From assembly GCA_004154925.1 (NCBI GenBank), contig QJNS01000119.1:124001-188000 (forward strand): a stretch of DNA of 64,000 nucleotides, written 5' to 3'. The notes beneath the pieces are model-generated. The model searched no databases, was not told the origin of the DNA, and saw nothing but the letters and a program-made list of their open reading frames with translations. The DNA is from Monosporascus cannonballus (Eukaryota; Ascomycota; Sordariomycetes; Xylariales). The position numbers and the translations under genes are program-made. This document shows, piece after piece, positions 35,001 through 45,875 of this stretch (its first letter is position 1; every line of letters begins with the position of its first letter).

Positions 35001-37461
35001 GACCCGGCCTCAACACTTGCGTACGACTTCTTCGGACGAACAGTACTCCGTCGGCATCTCGCTTGGAAGAGCCGCAACTGCCAGTCCGAAGATGGTGAGA
35101 AATGTCCTCCGCAGCAAAGAGGCTCCGCCACCGTCACCTTCACCAGAGTCGCTCCAAGCGCTTATGGAGCAGGGACGTAGCAGCAGAAATGGCGCCCGAG
35201 AACGCAAACCTGAAGGCATGGAACTTAGGCTCCATCCACTAGATGCTGCAATGAGCGGTGATATTACTTCGCCCGAGCAGTCCGTCACATCCTCGGCCCG
35301 GTTTCACTGGCCCACTCGTCGCCGGGGGCCTGGATCCGTCGCCAGCTCCGTGACGTCCAATTCGAGCGCGGGGCGCGGTCTTCGTGCCAATACCACAGGC
35401 GCCGGCGGCAGGAATGTGACTGACTACATACATAGCTTAGACGCCGCCCAACACTACTCAAAGAAGCAGCGCAGTCGAGAAAGCAGCCGCAACCGTCCTG
35501 ATGACCGCGTCGCGAGGACCCGTGACGATAGCCGGTCCCGCAAGGGAGGAACAAGAGAGTCTTCGGAGGACCGAGGCCGGTCAGTCTCCCGACAATGGAC
35601 GCCGAAGCCAGCCAAGCGCTCTCCCACATCCCCAATCCCGATGTCTCCGGAAGACCTTATCAATTTGAGTACGACTAGGCAGCTCGACGCCGAGCTTGGC
35701 GGCGGGCGCGTTGCGGCCGTTGACGTTGAGGGACGATACCCATCCACAGTCCGGAAGACTAGTCAAATCCGCCGGTCCCCATCCAAGACGCGCATGTCAA
35801 GTCGTGCGTCGAGCCGCCGTCGTAGGAGCGCTGAGCGGAGACCGCCGGGTCTGGAGATACGTGGCAGAAGCCAGGATCGTGGCGAAGGTTCTCTAATGAG
35901 GTCTCCATCCTCCCCTTTGCCGATGTCGTCGCAGGCCAAATTCTACGTGTCGGATGACGAGGAGGATTACCGTGCCGCTGTGGAAGCCCAGGAGCAGTTC
36001 CGCGGTAGGCACAACCGCAGCGGTGGCGCCAAGGATCCCTCGTCGCCCGCCGTGTATCGAGCGCAGGACCGGTCTGAGAGTCGCCGTAGGAGAAACAAGA
36101 CTCCGGCCGAACAGGAACCACCACTGCCAGCCCAGCAGCCTACACAGGAGAGAAGTCGGTCTCGCGCTGGAGATCTCAAGCTGATGATGGCTGAGAGGCA
36201 GGCCAAGAAGGAAGCAGCGGCTCGCGAACTTGAGGAGCGTCGCAAGTCTCTTGCGCGGCGCCCTTCAGCTCCGCCAATCCCTCACCCTGACGAGTTGTCG
36301 CCCCTCACCTCTCGGCCACCTAGCGCCTTCGAACTGCCACAAACCACCTTTGTCCCGCCGAAGGACATGCCCGTGCGGAGCCACACGGCTGACTATACGA
36401 GGGGCGCTTACGCGCGAAGCGGGAACAGGCCGGTGATTGGCCTTCCCGCCACCCCCAAGGCGATGCGCCTCAAGTTCGACATGGATGACAAAAACATGCC
36501 AAAGGTCCCACCGCTGCCCACATCATCAAATTCGTCGCCGTCATCGTCCGCACAACCCTCGCCTAACAAGCCTGCCGATAAGTCCCCAAATAGGTCGCCG
36601 GATAAGATGACACCACTTACGTTACTCCCCTCCACCGTATACTCCCCGCCAACACGTCCAACAATTGACAGGAGCATGTCCGCTCCTATCCCAGAGGAGC
36701 CCCAGGGTTTTGCGTCCATTGGCCTGCCAGCGCATCCCGGTTTCCAGATGGGAATGCAGGCACCAAACAAACCACCACGCAGGGGTTCCGTATCGAGAAA
36801 GATGAGCGCAGACGCGGCGGCTGGCATGCGCGGAATCGATGAGATGCTTGGAGCGCATCAGCACTCGAGAAAGTCCTCGCGAGACGCCCAGATCCCTCCT
36901 CCGCCGCCACCGCCGCCTGTACTCAAGGAGCTTCAGCACCTTGCCATGCCGCCGCCTCCCCCTCCGGCCCCCCTCCCAGGAGCCAAGCCCAACAATATTA
37001 TCACCAACACTCCAGGAGGTGGCACGATTGAGGTCGTGATGGACGAAGACGATCAGGACAACACCAACAACGCCCCCGCCGCCGCCCCGATGAGCGAGGC
37101 TATCGTGCCGATCATCGCCGCTCCCGCACCGCCATCATCTCGCAGCGGCCACAGCCGCGGGCGTAGCATCCCTAACAACTCGATCGCCGAACGCATCAGC
37201 CGCGCCACGGAGCGCATGCGGTCTGTCAGTCGAGGCCGGAACAACTCCGTCCTGGGCAGGGGAGCCAAATCGCCGGACGGCACGTCTCCCTACGAGAGTC
37301 TGCCCCCCGTCAGCTATAACGGCCACATCTCCGCCCAGCAACAGCAACAGGTGCAGGTACAGCAACAACAACAACAGATCGAACGGCACCCGCGTGAAGT
37401 CCGGGCTACCTACCAGCAACAGCAGCAGGGCACTGGTCTTCTGAAGAGCGAGATGATCTAG
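32075..37461 (+). CDS. WD40 plus Gemin5-like TPR scaffold protein with long disordered tail, six exons, 1696 aa
   Basis: Exons: 32075-32255, 32306-32560, 32614-32740, 32809-33120, 33190-34455 and 34512-37461. Donors are GTACGT, GTACGT, GTAGGT, GTGAGT and GTAAGT, all acceptors are AG, and the total of 5091 nt is divisible by three. The joins restore FLYAQGNSVVVAHH and LAIRCFACTG. Residues about 75-345 carry WD40-like blades (MTAIVWDLMTGDEVARF, SDLRVWSVAK, ETISWDVRTK). Residues about 560-720 are a helical solenoid (LGRAYVQRLLENGDVHAAVTIM, YNDAIEIYVSHRRYMEALIL) resembling the TPR region of Gemin5. The rest is disordered: Ser/Arg-rich, two proline stretches (about 1506-1540), poly-Gln near 1654-1685. 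Probably an RNP or membrane-trafficking scaffold; the exact function is unknown. Confidence 0.85.
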
Positions 37462-38824
37462 AACTTCCCTGTTTGCTCCATTCTCTCCGCGTCCCGAATA
37501 AATGCAAAGCCCATTGCGTCACATACCTATGTTTGTCTACCCTTTTTCGCTACCCTTGATGCATTGCATTTCTTGGTTGCACTTGGCGATTAGCCTTCTT
37601 ATACACGATGCATACTATCCGTGTTTTCGATTATTCTTGCTTTGCATGGCATCGGCGTTCACTCTTCGTCTTTTACCTTCTTCCATCTGATACCACCTTT
37701 TTATCTTCTTTATACACCGGCAAAAGCCTTTGTCCCCCTGCCACACGCGACTGGAAATTTTAAGTGGCAGGGCGGCTTCTCGGACAGCATAGCATATACA
37801 TTCTCGACTGGGACAGAGATCGAACAGCCTCCAGAGGCCTTGTATACTTTTTTTTTTAACCATCCTCACTCCCACCTCGATTCAATCGTGGGGTGTCGCG
37901 TGGGGTTGGTGCCTATCTACCCACCTTCCGCAATTTGACTCAGTTTTATTTCCATTTCTGAGGGAACTTGAAAGCTGTATAGCTAGCGAGCATCCACCTA
38001 TCTATAACATTCATGACTTGATGACCGACAGGAAAAGAGAAGGGACGACACAAGTGGGCAAAATGGGATATATACACTTACATACACACGTGTGTACGGA
38101 CATGCCTGGAATCGCTTCCGGGCTGTCGTATTCTTTAATTGGGATAGCGGGGGGATAGGGGTCACTAAGGGATGGATACTTATTTCTGGACCGAGAACGG
38201 GTGGCTGGGGCGGAAAGGGACAAAAAAGCCACGAGGTGTGCTGCTATACCCGGCTCGCAAACGGGTTACCACCATTTGGAAAAGATTTTAACGAAACCAA
38301 AAGAGGACGGGGGGCAGGGGTTGGTGAGCGGGGGACATAACGTGAAAGGGGAGAAAAGGATTAAGGTCAGTTCGTGGAGGGGTCCCCTCTAATGCACAAT
38401 ACAATGTTGCCTCGCGGCATCGTGTTGATTATTTATCTATCTCTTATTTACTCCGAGGTGTGTCCTACACGCGATTCTATGCGTACGTCATGGCATTTTG
38501 GTGCCTCTAACGTGTCGTTTCGTCTCACAGTCGCCATCAGCTGACGGCTTGTTGCTCTTGTAGATGTGCCTTGCTTGCACTGACGTTTCCCGCTCTAACA
38601 ACTTTTTGGATCCATCGGACATATATATGCAAGCGGGCTTACTGTCGAGTACTCCAGAGTTTTCCATGGCCTTTCACTTTTTAGCATACACCGTAGTATT
38701 CCCCTCTAGTTCTCAGAGACGTTACACCAAATAGCATCGCATTAATTGTACTATAAGAGCTTTGCTGCTGAAAGAACGCATCCTCCTCTACCATGGCGGG
38801 ACTGTAAGCAGAGCGACACCAGGA
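37462..38824. other. Intergenic region without a supported gene
   Basis: Pyrimidine-rich 3' flank of the large upstream gene followed by the upstream region of the nitrilase relic. No frame with a recognisable motif is present. Confidence 0.5.
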
Positions 38825-39774
38825 ATGGCTAACATCAAGATTGCATCAGTACAATTTGAAAATGCCTCTGGCGACAAGGAGCACAGTCTGTCGGTCATTC
38901 GCCGCTTCTCCGCTCAGACTGCCGCCAGCGGATGCCAAGTCGTCTCTCTTCACGAATGCTCTATCACAGGCTATACGTTCGCCAGCAAGCTGTCGCATAC
39001 TGAGCTCCTCTCCATCGCCGAGGCGGCGTCGGACGCACCCAGTGTTCAAGCCCTAATTCAAATCGCTTGCAGCACCTAAGGCCGTAGTGCTCGCTGGGTT
39101 TTTCGGACGTGACAAATATGGCATCTTAACACGTACGTCTGAGTTGATGGAGGTGGTCTCCTGGCCCTTTACCGGAAGTTGCACCCTTTCATCTCGGCGC
39201 ACCTGTCACCTGGGAACGAGTACATCGCTTTCGATCTGCTGGGCCGGAAGGCCGGCATCCTAATCTGCTACGACAACAACGTGGTAGAGAACGTGCGCGC
39301 AACCGCACTCCTAGGGGCGGAAATCGTCTTCATGCCGCATGTAAACCATGTGCACGCCGTTCTCGCATCCCGGCACTGGATTTGTCCGACCGGAAGTTGT
39401 GGGATGCTCGTGAAACAGACCCGACTAGCCTGCGTGCTTGAGTTCGACGGGCTCAAGGGCCGGGCCTGGTTGATGAAGTGGCTGCCAGCTCGGGCGTATG
39501 AAAACGGTGTCTACGTCGTGTTTAGCAACCCGATCGGCATGGACCATGGCCAGTTAAAGAACGGTTGTGCAATGATGCTTGATCCGTTTAGGGATGTCGT
39601 TGCGGGGTGCCGAGAGCTTGGGGAGGAGGTGGCTATTGCTGTTTGCTCGAAGGAAAGCTGACTGCTGCTGGTGGGTTTCGGTACAGGAATTCCCGGAAGC
39701 ATCAACTGTACTGGAATATCATTGCAAAGCAGCATGATTCTGAGTCGGTTGTTGCTTGGATGAAGGGAAAATGA
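38825..39774 (+). pseudogene. Nitrilase-family carbon-nitrogen hydrolase, broken by six frame changes
   Basis: Starts MANIKIASVQFENASGDK at the ATG 38825. The three catalytic positions of the C-N hydrolase superfamily are still encoded: Glu in LHECSITGY (codon 38954-38956), Lys in LYRKLHPF (39076 + 100, i.e. 39176-39178) and Cys in LICYDNNVVENVR (39266-39268). Homology continues through LKGRAWLMKWLPARAYENGV to a C terminus ending VVAWMKGK at the TGA 39772-39774. The reading frame changes near 39077 (stop TAA), 39142, 39346, 39387, 39439 and 39655, each by one nucleotide. No splice sites explain these changes. An intact relative would hydrolyse a nitrile or amide in the cytosol. Either a recent pseudogene or local indel errors; the intact long frames of neighbouring genes favour real decay. 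Confidence 0.85.
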
Positions 39775-40554
39775 CGGAGCAGGGTATGCTGTGGCTCCCT
39801 GCATGCGTTCTGGGAAGTTGGTGCCAATGCTACTACTTCTTGTTCGGCGAGCTTCTTCAACTATGGTGAAGCCTTTGGGCATACTCGGCGATGTCATCAG
39901 GGTGCGGATCGAGAGCGTCACGGCCCCGTGGGCTTTAGAAGTAAATGTGCATTTATCTTTGCCGACGTACATGCTCCTACGTTCAGCTATTTAAACCTGG
40001 AGTTGCGGGTTTATGTAACGGCTGGGATAGTTAACGAATTATTAAACTACTCATACGGTTAGTATATAATAATAAATTTTTATGAATACAAAATTTTCCT
40101 TGTATTCTATTATAAAGTCACGTAAGCTTTCTGGCTTTAGCTAGTATAACTCTTGAATATCCTTAAAATGGAGCAAATGGGACGTTTAAAGAAAGAAGGG
40201 GGATTGAGGTCCGCGTTAAGAGAAAAGATTGAGGGACTACATGCTTTGAGGCCATACAAGACGTATTTTGTTGATATGAAAGTTTCAGTTACTCGGATCT
40301 CGTGTTCACTATTCAAGGACTATTCACAGTTCCCCATCGAATGCCTATCGAAGTTAGCAGCACCCTCACCGCCTTGTATGATCTCCCTTTCCCAGTCCAA
40401 CATGCTCCTCAAATTTGCCACCCCGGGACCGCACAGTGATGTGACCAGAAATATGCGTGAATCCTTGATGGAGTATTAGCCGACCGAGTCACGGCTCCTG
40501 ATCTGACCAGCTACCCACCCCCTCAGTACGATATCCGTCAGAGCCGCTCATGTC
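39775..40554. other. Intergenic region with a short A/T-rich segment
   Basis: From about 40020 to 40150 the sequence is strongly A/T-rich and includes a small hairpin, GAATACAA (40084-40091) with TTGTATTC (40100-40107). A 108-codon frame at 40153-40479 has no motif and is not called. Confidence 0.4.
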
Positions 40555-41019
40555 TCAAGGCAGAAAAGGCCACACACGCCGCAGGCGGCGGCATACATGC
40601 ACGTACGCTTCCGCATCCACGTAGTGACGGCTCGCGACTTCGTAAAGCTTGCGGTCCTTGGCGGGGTTGACGACCTCGCGGACGGAAGAAGAATCGACGC
40701 GGGCCTCGGCCCTACACAGGCACGCGGCGGCCCGGTAGAATGACCAGCGCAGCGTCAGCTTCCCCACCATGTAGGGGTAGATCAGGAGATGGCGCAACGA
40801 GAAGGGAGGCAGGTCCCGAATGGGATGGCCGTCGTGGCGAGAGCGGCTGATGATGTAGAACACGTCCGCTGTCTCGCTGAGCTTCTTGAAGGGCGTCCGC
40901 GCCTCACGCCGCTCTCGGAGCTCTTCGCGAAGCCTGTCGCGGTACCATGATGGTGTGTGACGCGGGAGGCCCATCACTCTATACCAGCATCCGAGGAGGG
41001 CACGGACTACGCGCTGCAT
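40555..41019 (-). CDS. Conserved hypothetical protein, Arg/aromatic-rich (154 aa)
   Basis: The frame is open from 41034, but the first ATG is 41019 (MQRVVRALLGCWYRVMGLP). It contains SWYRDRLREELRERREARTPFKKLSETADVFYIISRSRHDGHPIR, then LPPFSLRHLLIYPYMVGKLTLRWSFYRAAACLC. The WYR-x-RLREEL and KLSETADVF blocks look like those of an uncharacterised protein family of filamentous ascomycetes. No catalytic motif, signal peptide or clear membrane segment is seen. The ATG is preceded by TTTGACAG, so an upstream exon is possible. The divergent neighbour is the triple-fusion gene, 651 bp away. Confidence 0.62.
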   Translation of the reverse strand: MQRVVRALLGCWYRVMGLPRHTPSWYRDRLREELRERREARTPFKKLSETADVFYIISRSRHDGHPIRDLPPFSLRHLLIYPYMVGKLTLRWSFYRAAACLCRAEARVDSSSVREVVNPAKDRKLYEVASRHYVDAEAYVHVCRRLRRVWPFLP

Positions 41020-41670
41020 TTCCTTCGCTGTCAAACAGAAGAGACGAAAAGGCTGCCGTGGCGTTGTTTGCCCCCGCGGTTGTCGCGCTCTGGTTTTATA
41101 GAGTGTGTCGGGACTGCGGCGTCCGCGCCTTGATTGGGCTTGCTGCTTGCAATCGATTCGTGTCTGATGAACTGGATTCCGGTTGGTGAACCCGAGGTGG
41201 CATGCGCTGTGGATCTTTTGACTGAAAATGGGATGATGGACGTGAGGTGGCGCAGAGAATGGGTTGGGCCGGTGAGGTGAGAAATGAGATGTGGTACGTT
41301 GCTTGAGCGGGCAGTATATGCAGATTTATGCAGCTGGCCAACTGGGAATCCCGCCGTGCTTGAAACACGGGACCAGAAGACTATAAGTGAAATCGTTGGC
41401 TAGTTAGTAAAGTAATAATGACATTGTAAATTGCTATAACGCCGCTCTCCTATTCTAAAGCATACCTATTGCGCTAAGAATTTCGCTTCTGTAGAGAGCT
41501 TCAATCCTCTTCTCCAATAAGCCGCAGAGCCCATCAAGGGCCACCAGACGATAAGTACGCCTAGCAGCAGCCGAGCATCCTAGACGATCACCACTATTCA
41601 GGCCGGCAGGCTACTACCTAGCTAGTAATTAGTCCATTACAGAAACTCATTGTTCAGCAGGTGGCTGACG

Positions 41671-43701
41671 ATGGCGACCCTACCGCCCTCTCTCCCGAAG
41701 CCAACTGTAGTTGGTATCTACGGACTCCCGGGGTCTGGGAAGTCCTATCTACTCAATCTACTGAAGCAAGAACTCGACCGACACAATTTCGAATTCTACG
41801 AAGGCTCGAACGTGATTGCGGAAATTGTACCTGGTGGTCTCCTTGCGTTCCAGAAATCGGACGAGGAGAAGAAGACATATTGGCGCAAGCGTGCCATAGA
41901 CGCCGTCCGGACGGCATCTGCTAAGAGTGGAAAATGTGCCGTCGTCGCTGGGCACTTCATGTTCTGGTCGGCGGACGAAGCCGAGGGTCTGCCCGTCGTG
42001 ACTGAGAATGACTTGGAGACTTACACGCACATCCTCTACCTCGAGGTGCCACCTGAATTGATAGCTGGCCGTCGTCTGGAGGACACGAAACGGAGACGTG
42101 CCGAGCTGTCGGTCGATCATCTTCGTCGGTGGCAGTCTGCCGAGATTACCGAGCTCCGCAAACTCTGCCGCCTTCACGGCATTCTGTTCTCGGTGGTGCC
42201 TGAAGGCGGTCGCTTTGATGGTTCCAGATTCTTCTCATTGATACGGGATGCCCGCGTGCACACAGAAGAGGAGAACCTATGCCGTGTTATGCAAAGACTG
42301 GACGAACTGCTTGCCTCAGACCTAGACCGAGTAGAGACCATTCTACTGACGGATGCGGACAGGACCTTGGCGTCCGACGACTGTGGGCAGCTTTTCTGGG
42401 AAAAGATAGCTAAAAGGAAGCCATCGAGAAATTACGGGTACCCATTGAAGACGATATTCGGGGGTCCAATGGGCTACTCCTATTCTGCTTTCCGCCAGGT
42501 GACGCTTATGTATGAAGAGGCGGCAGGCATGGCCGAATTCGAAGAAATTTGCGAAGTAGTCGCATCTGAAATAAGATTGAACGAGTTAAGCGGGTTGTTA
42601 GAACAGCTAAAGGTGCGAGAGCATGTCCGCCCTATTGTCGTTACTTGCGGCCTACGTCTCGTCTGGGAAAAGGTCTTGGGAAGAGCGGGCTTGTCGTTTG
42701 TCGATGTTATTGGCGGCGGCCGCATCACAGACGGATTTGTCATTACTCCTGCTGTGAAGGCCGCGATAGTTAACCGCTTGAGAATTGGTCATCGGAAGTA
42801 CGTGTGGGCGTTCGGAGACAGCCCTGGCGACATTCCTATGCTGAGCAGGGCCGACCAAGCCATCGTCGTCGTATGCGAGGAGCACCTCAGGAGCAAGACT
42901 ATGGAGTCAGCTCTCCAGAATGCTATAGGCAGTGAGGGCCTACAGGCCCGTCAAGTGCTACTGCCGGGCACCGTGTCTCCGCGGCTCACCACCACCGATC
43001 TCCCGTCCATTCGACTCGACCAAGAACTCACCAAGACAATCGTCCATAGCCGCGCTCTTCCCGCCTCGACGTCGAAGGCCCAGGTGCTGGATGCCACGGG
43101 CAAGCAGGCAGCCAGATTGCTCATGACGCCGACGCGCGACTCGCGGGTGTCTGGGCACCGGTTGAGGGAGGCTCATCACCGCGTGGGATGGTATCTGGCT
43201 GTCGAATACTTGGCCGAGATACTCGGGCTCGAGGAATATTCTACCCCGCACGTCCAGGGCCATCAGACCAGCGGCTACCGCGTCCTGAGCGAACAGCAGA
43301 CTCTTATCGTGGCGCTCATGCGCGGCGGCGAGCCCATGGCGCTCGGCGTCAGCGAGGCCCTTTCCTCGGCCGTGTTCATGCACGCGGACCGCGCCGAGGA
43401 TATCGCCTGCCGCCACCTGGAGGGATACAGCGCTGTCGTGCTCGTTGACTCGGTCATCAATAGTGGTGGGACGCTCGTGGAATTCGTGCGCCATATCCGC
43501 GGCCTGGACTCGACTATCCGCATCGTAGCCGTGGCGGGCGTCCTTCAGGAGAAGGCCGTCTCCGAGGGCAAGCTCGCACATGCACTTGCCAGCGATATAC
43601 GTCTCAGTGTCGTCGCTCTCCGGCTTTCCGAGAACAAGTTCACAGGTATAGGCTCAACCGACACGGGCAATCGCCTGTTCAATACGACGCATCTGCCTTG
43701 A
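41671..43701 (+). CDS. P-loop kinase / HAD phosphatase / uracil-type phosphoribosyltransferase triple fusion (676 aa)
   Basis: The first ATG is 41671 (MATLPPSLPK); the frame is open slightly upstream without ATG. Domain 1 (about 12-180) is a P-loop nucleotide kinase with Walker A GLPGSGKS (18-25). Domain 2 (about 222-415) is a HAD-superfamily phosphatase: motif I TDADRTL with Asp228 and Asp230, a substrate loop VVTCGLRLVW, and motif IV FGDSPGDIPML (Asp383, Asp387). Domain 3 (about 480-676) is a phosphoribosyltransferase resembling uracil PRTases, with LIVALMRGGEPMALGVSEAL and the PRPP loop LVDSVINSGGTLVEF (591-605). All key residues are present, so three active domains are expected. The combination suggests a cytosolic nucleoside/nucleotide salvage or repair activity; the actual substrates are not deducible. 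Confidence 0.85.
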   Translation: MATLPPSLPKPTVVGIYGLPGSGKSYLLNLLKQELDRHNFEFYEGSNVIAEIVPGGLLAFQKSDEEKKTYWRKRAIDAVRTASAKSGKCAVVAGHFMFWSADEAEGLPVVTENDLETYTHILYLEVPPELIAGRRLEDTKRRRAELSVDHLRRWQSAEITELRKLCRLHGILFSVVPEGGRFDGSRFFSLIRDARVHTEEENLCRVMQRLDELLASDLDRVETILLTDADRTLASDDCGQLFWEKIAKRKPSRNYGYPLKTIFGGPMGYSYSAFRQVTLMYEEAAGMAEFEEICEVVASEIRLNELSGLLEQLKVREHVRPIVVTCGLRLVWEKVLGRAGLSFVDVIGGGRITDGFVITPAVKAAIVNRLRIGHRKYVWAFGDSPGDIPMLSRADQAIVVVCEEHLRSKTMESALQNAIGSEGLQARQVLLPGTVSPRLTTTDLPSIRLDQELTKTIVHSRALPASTSKAQVLDATGKQAARLLMTPTRDSRVSGHRLREAHHRVGWYLAVEYLAEILGLEEYSTPHVQGHQTSGYRVLSEQQTLIVALMRGGEPMALGVSEALSSAVFMHADRAEDIACRHLEGYSAVVLVDSVINSGGTLVEFVRHIRGLDSTIRIVAVAGVLQEKAVSEGKLAHALASDIRLSVVALRLSENKFTGIGSTDTGNRLFNTTHLP

Positions 43702-45875
43702 TTGGATGTGTTACTTCGTCATGTGGCTCCTTCGCCCTGTAGTTTGGGTATCAGACTGGGTAATCAAAGGTCATGGCCCGGGTTGATATGCAATGATATA
43801 GGCCGAGGATGCATGCATGGAAGGGAATGGAATATGGTGAATGTCTATGTAAGATGGCTTCAAACCCAAGGAGAAGAAGGGGGCTCGTCGTCTGACTTTC
43901 CATACGCTCATTAAGTCCCTATACTATCCTGTCAAGAGGTGGCTGTCGATTTCACTCGTCAGAAAATATCGTGTCAGGGGCAAAAAACTCATCACTGCAA
44001 ATAACGGAGCATGATGAAGGCGATAAGGGCGGGGCTCAATAGTTATTGGTTCCTCTTCCAGACCTTTTTTCCGAGACACACTCCATAAAGGCAGCAGTAT
44101 CCGGTGGATCTTGACAGAGGTCACCGAGTAGAGAATATCTGATCAGAGCGTTGGGACAGTCAGTCTCGGATCGACATATATGATACTTCAAACTCTTCAG
44201 TTATGTGCCACGGACGCTATACTTAAGAGCTATGTCCAAAGCGGAGAGGTACGTCAAGAGGGTGGCACACACCGGAAACGTCACTCCACGACTGATCTAA
44301 AGCCAAAAATATATGGTCATGGCGTTTCAAGCACGAATAGAAATAGAACGATATAGCAACAGAAGATGGGAAAGGCTGAGGCTTGATTTGCACGAAACAG
44401 CCCTATGCAAGGTACAGTTGGGTTCAAGCCATATTTTCCAGGCTGAGCCAAATACACAGAAAATCATTACACGATATAATTTGCACGATAGATACTATGC
44501 CCAGTATCTTCGAACACGATGACTGATCAATAGTATTCACGGTTAGGATAGATTGTACCTCAGTCCCGTAGAGCCTCACTCTAAAGCCGAATGCGTGGTT
44601 GCCGACAAGCTTCGACCCTGATGAACCTTATGCCCGCTGGCTGGTTCGGCAGGGTCGAGATGTTAAGCTTTGCGCGGCAAACCTTAAGGATAAACCTTAA
44701 GGAGAAACAGCCTTATAAATGTGTTCTATGCAGTGAGATATGTCCTGCTGACCGTAACCAGTAAGGACCAAATCTTTGCTTACAAGTATGATCATAAGTT
44801 ATGACGTCGGGACGTCGTCTTTTCTCACATGTGTCACCTCGCCGCGCCCTCGTCTGACCTCATTAAATATCTAATCATACCCGCGTACCTGTACGAGTTG
44901 GGAGATGAAGAACATAAGAACAGCCAGAGACCCAATATAAGTAAGTGTTTACACAACCGCATTCTTTAGTTCCATCGCGTATCTTACAAGCTATGCCACG
45001 AGTAAACCGGCCAGCAGCCGCCAAGGACCGTATACGAGACGACTAGAGACTACAATCAGCTTACGTATAATACGACGACGACCAGGACGATGCCGTCTAC
45101 CCCGCCGGCTCATCGCTCACACATTGCGCCAGTCAGTCACTGGGTGTCGACGGTAGGTTGTCGGGCCGGGCGTGAGAGGGAGACGCAGAAGAGCTATATC
45201 AGTCATGCCCGGCGTGGTCGAGGTGGAAAGACCCTAATTCCAGGATCTGTTTCGGATAACCGGACTTCGTCAAGGTATGCGAGTCTGGCGTCCTAGGGGA
45301 GAATTGGCTGGTAAGCTACACACCTTAGGAACGTATACCCGGGAATATGAAGGGTAAGAAAGCGCATAATCCGTATGTAGAGGACGCGAGTGCACCTGTA
45401 ATTAGTCACCATAGGGCCATTGAATCCTCCATAGGGCCCATATTTTGCAGTCATGGCATTCACCAACCACGTAGCGAAAAAGCGTAGTAGCCGAAGCAAA
45501 AAAAGGAGTTTATTACTTAACCTAACGAGTCCACCAAAAAAAAACGGAACCCAGCGTCAGTCAAGTGGTCCAGTCCGGTGTATCCCCTCCCCCTGAAATT
45601 GCTACCACTTTAATAAGCCAGCTTCCGATGATATATCCATCCATGCACCCATCCGTGTAAATACCACTTTCTGTCAAATATCATGTTCGAGAGAAGACGC
45701 GGCCTGGCTGATTGGAATCATCTTCCCGGAACTTGACATGACTGAGGTCGTTGGCGAGAATCATGGAGGGGATCGCCGGACCAAATCTGGGTTAGTTAGG
45801 ATTGACCATCAAGGAAGGTCAAGGTGCGCCAACGTGCAACAACCCTTGTCTTGACGGCAGCTGCGAGCCGTTGCT
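43702..45875. other. Intergenic region without a supported gene
   Basis: Between the 3' ends of two convergent genes. Near 44680-44705 the unit AAACCTTAAGGA is repeated in tandem. Other frames are short and motif-free. Confidence 0.5.
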
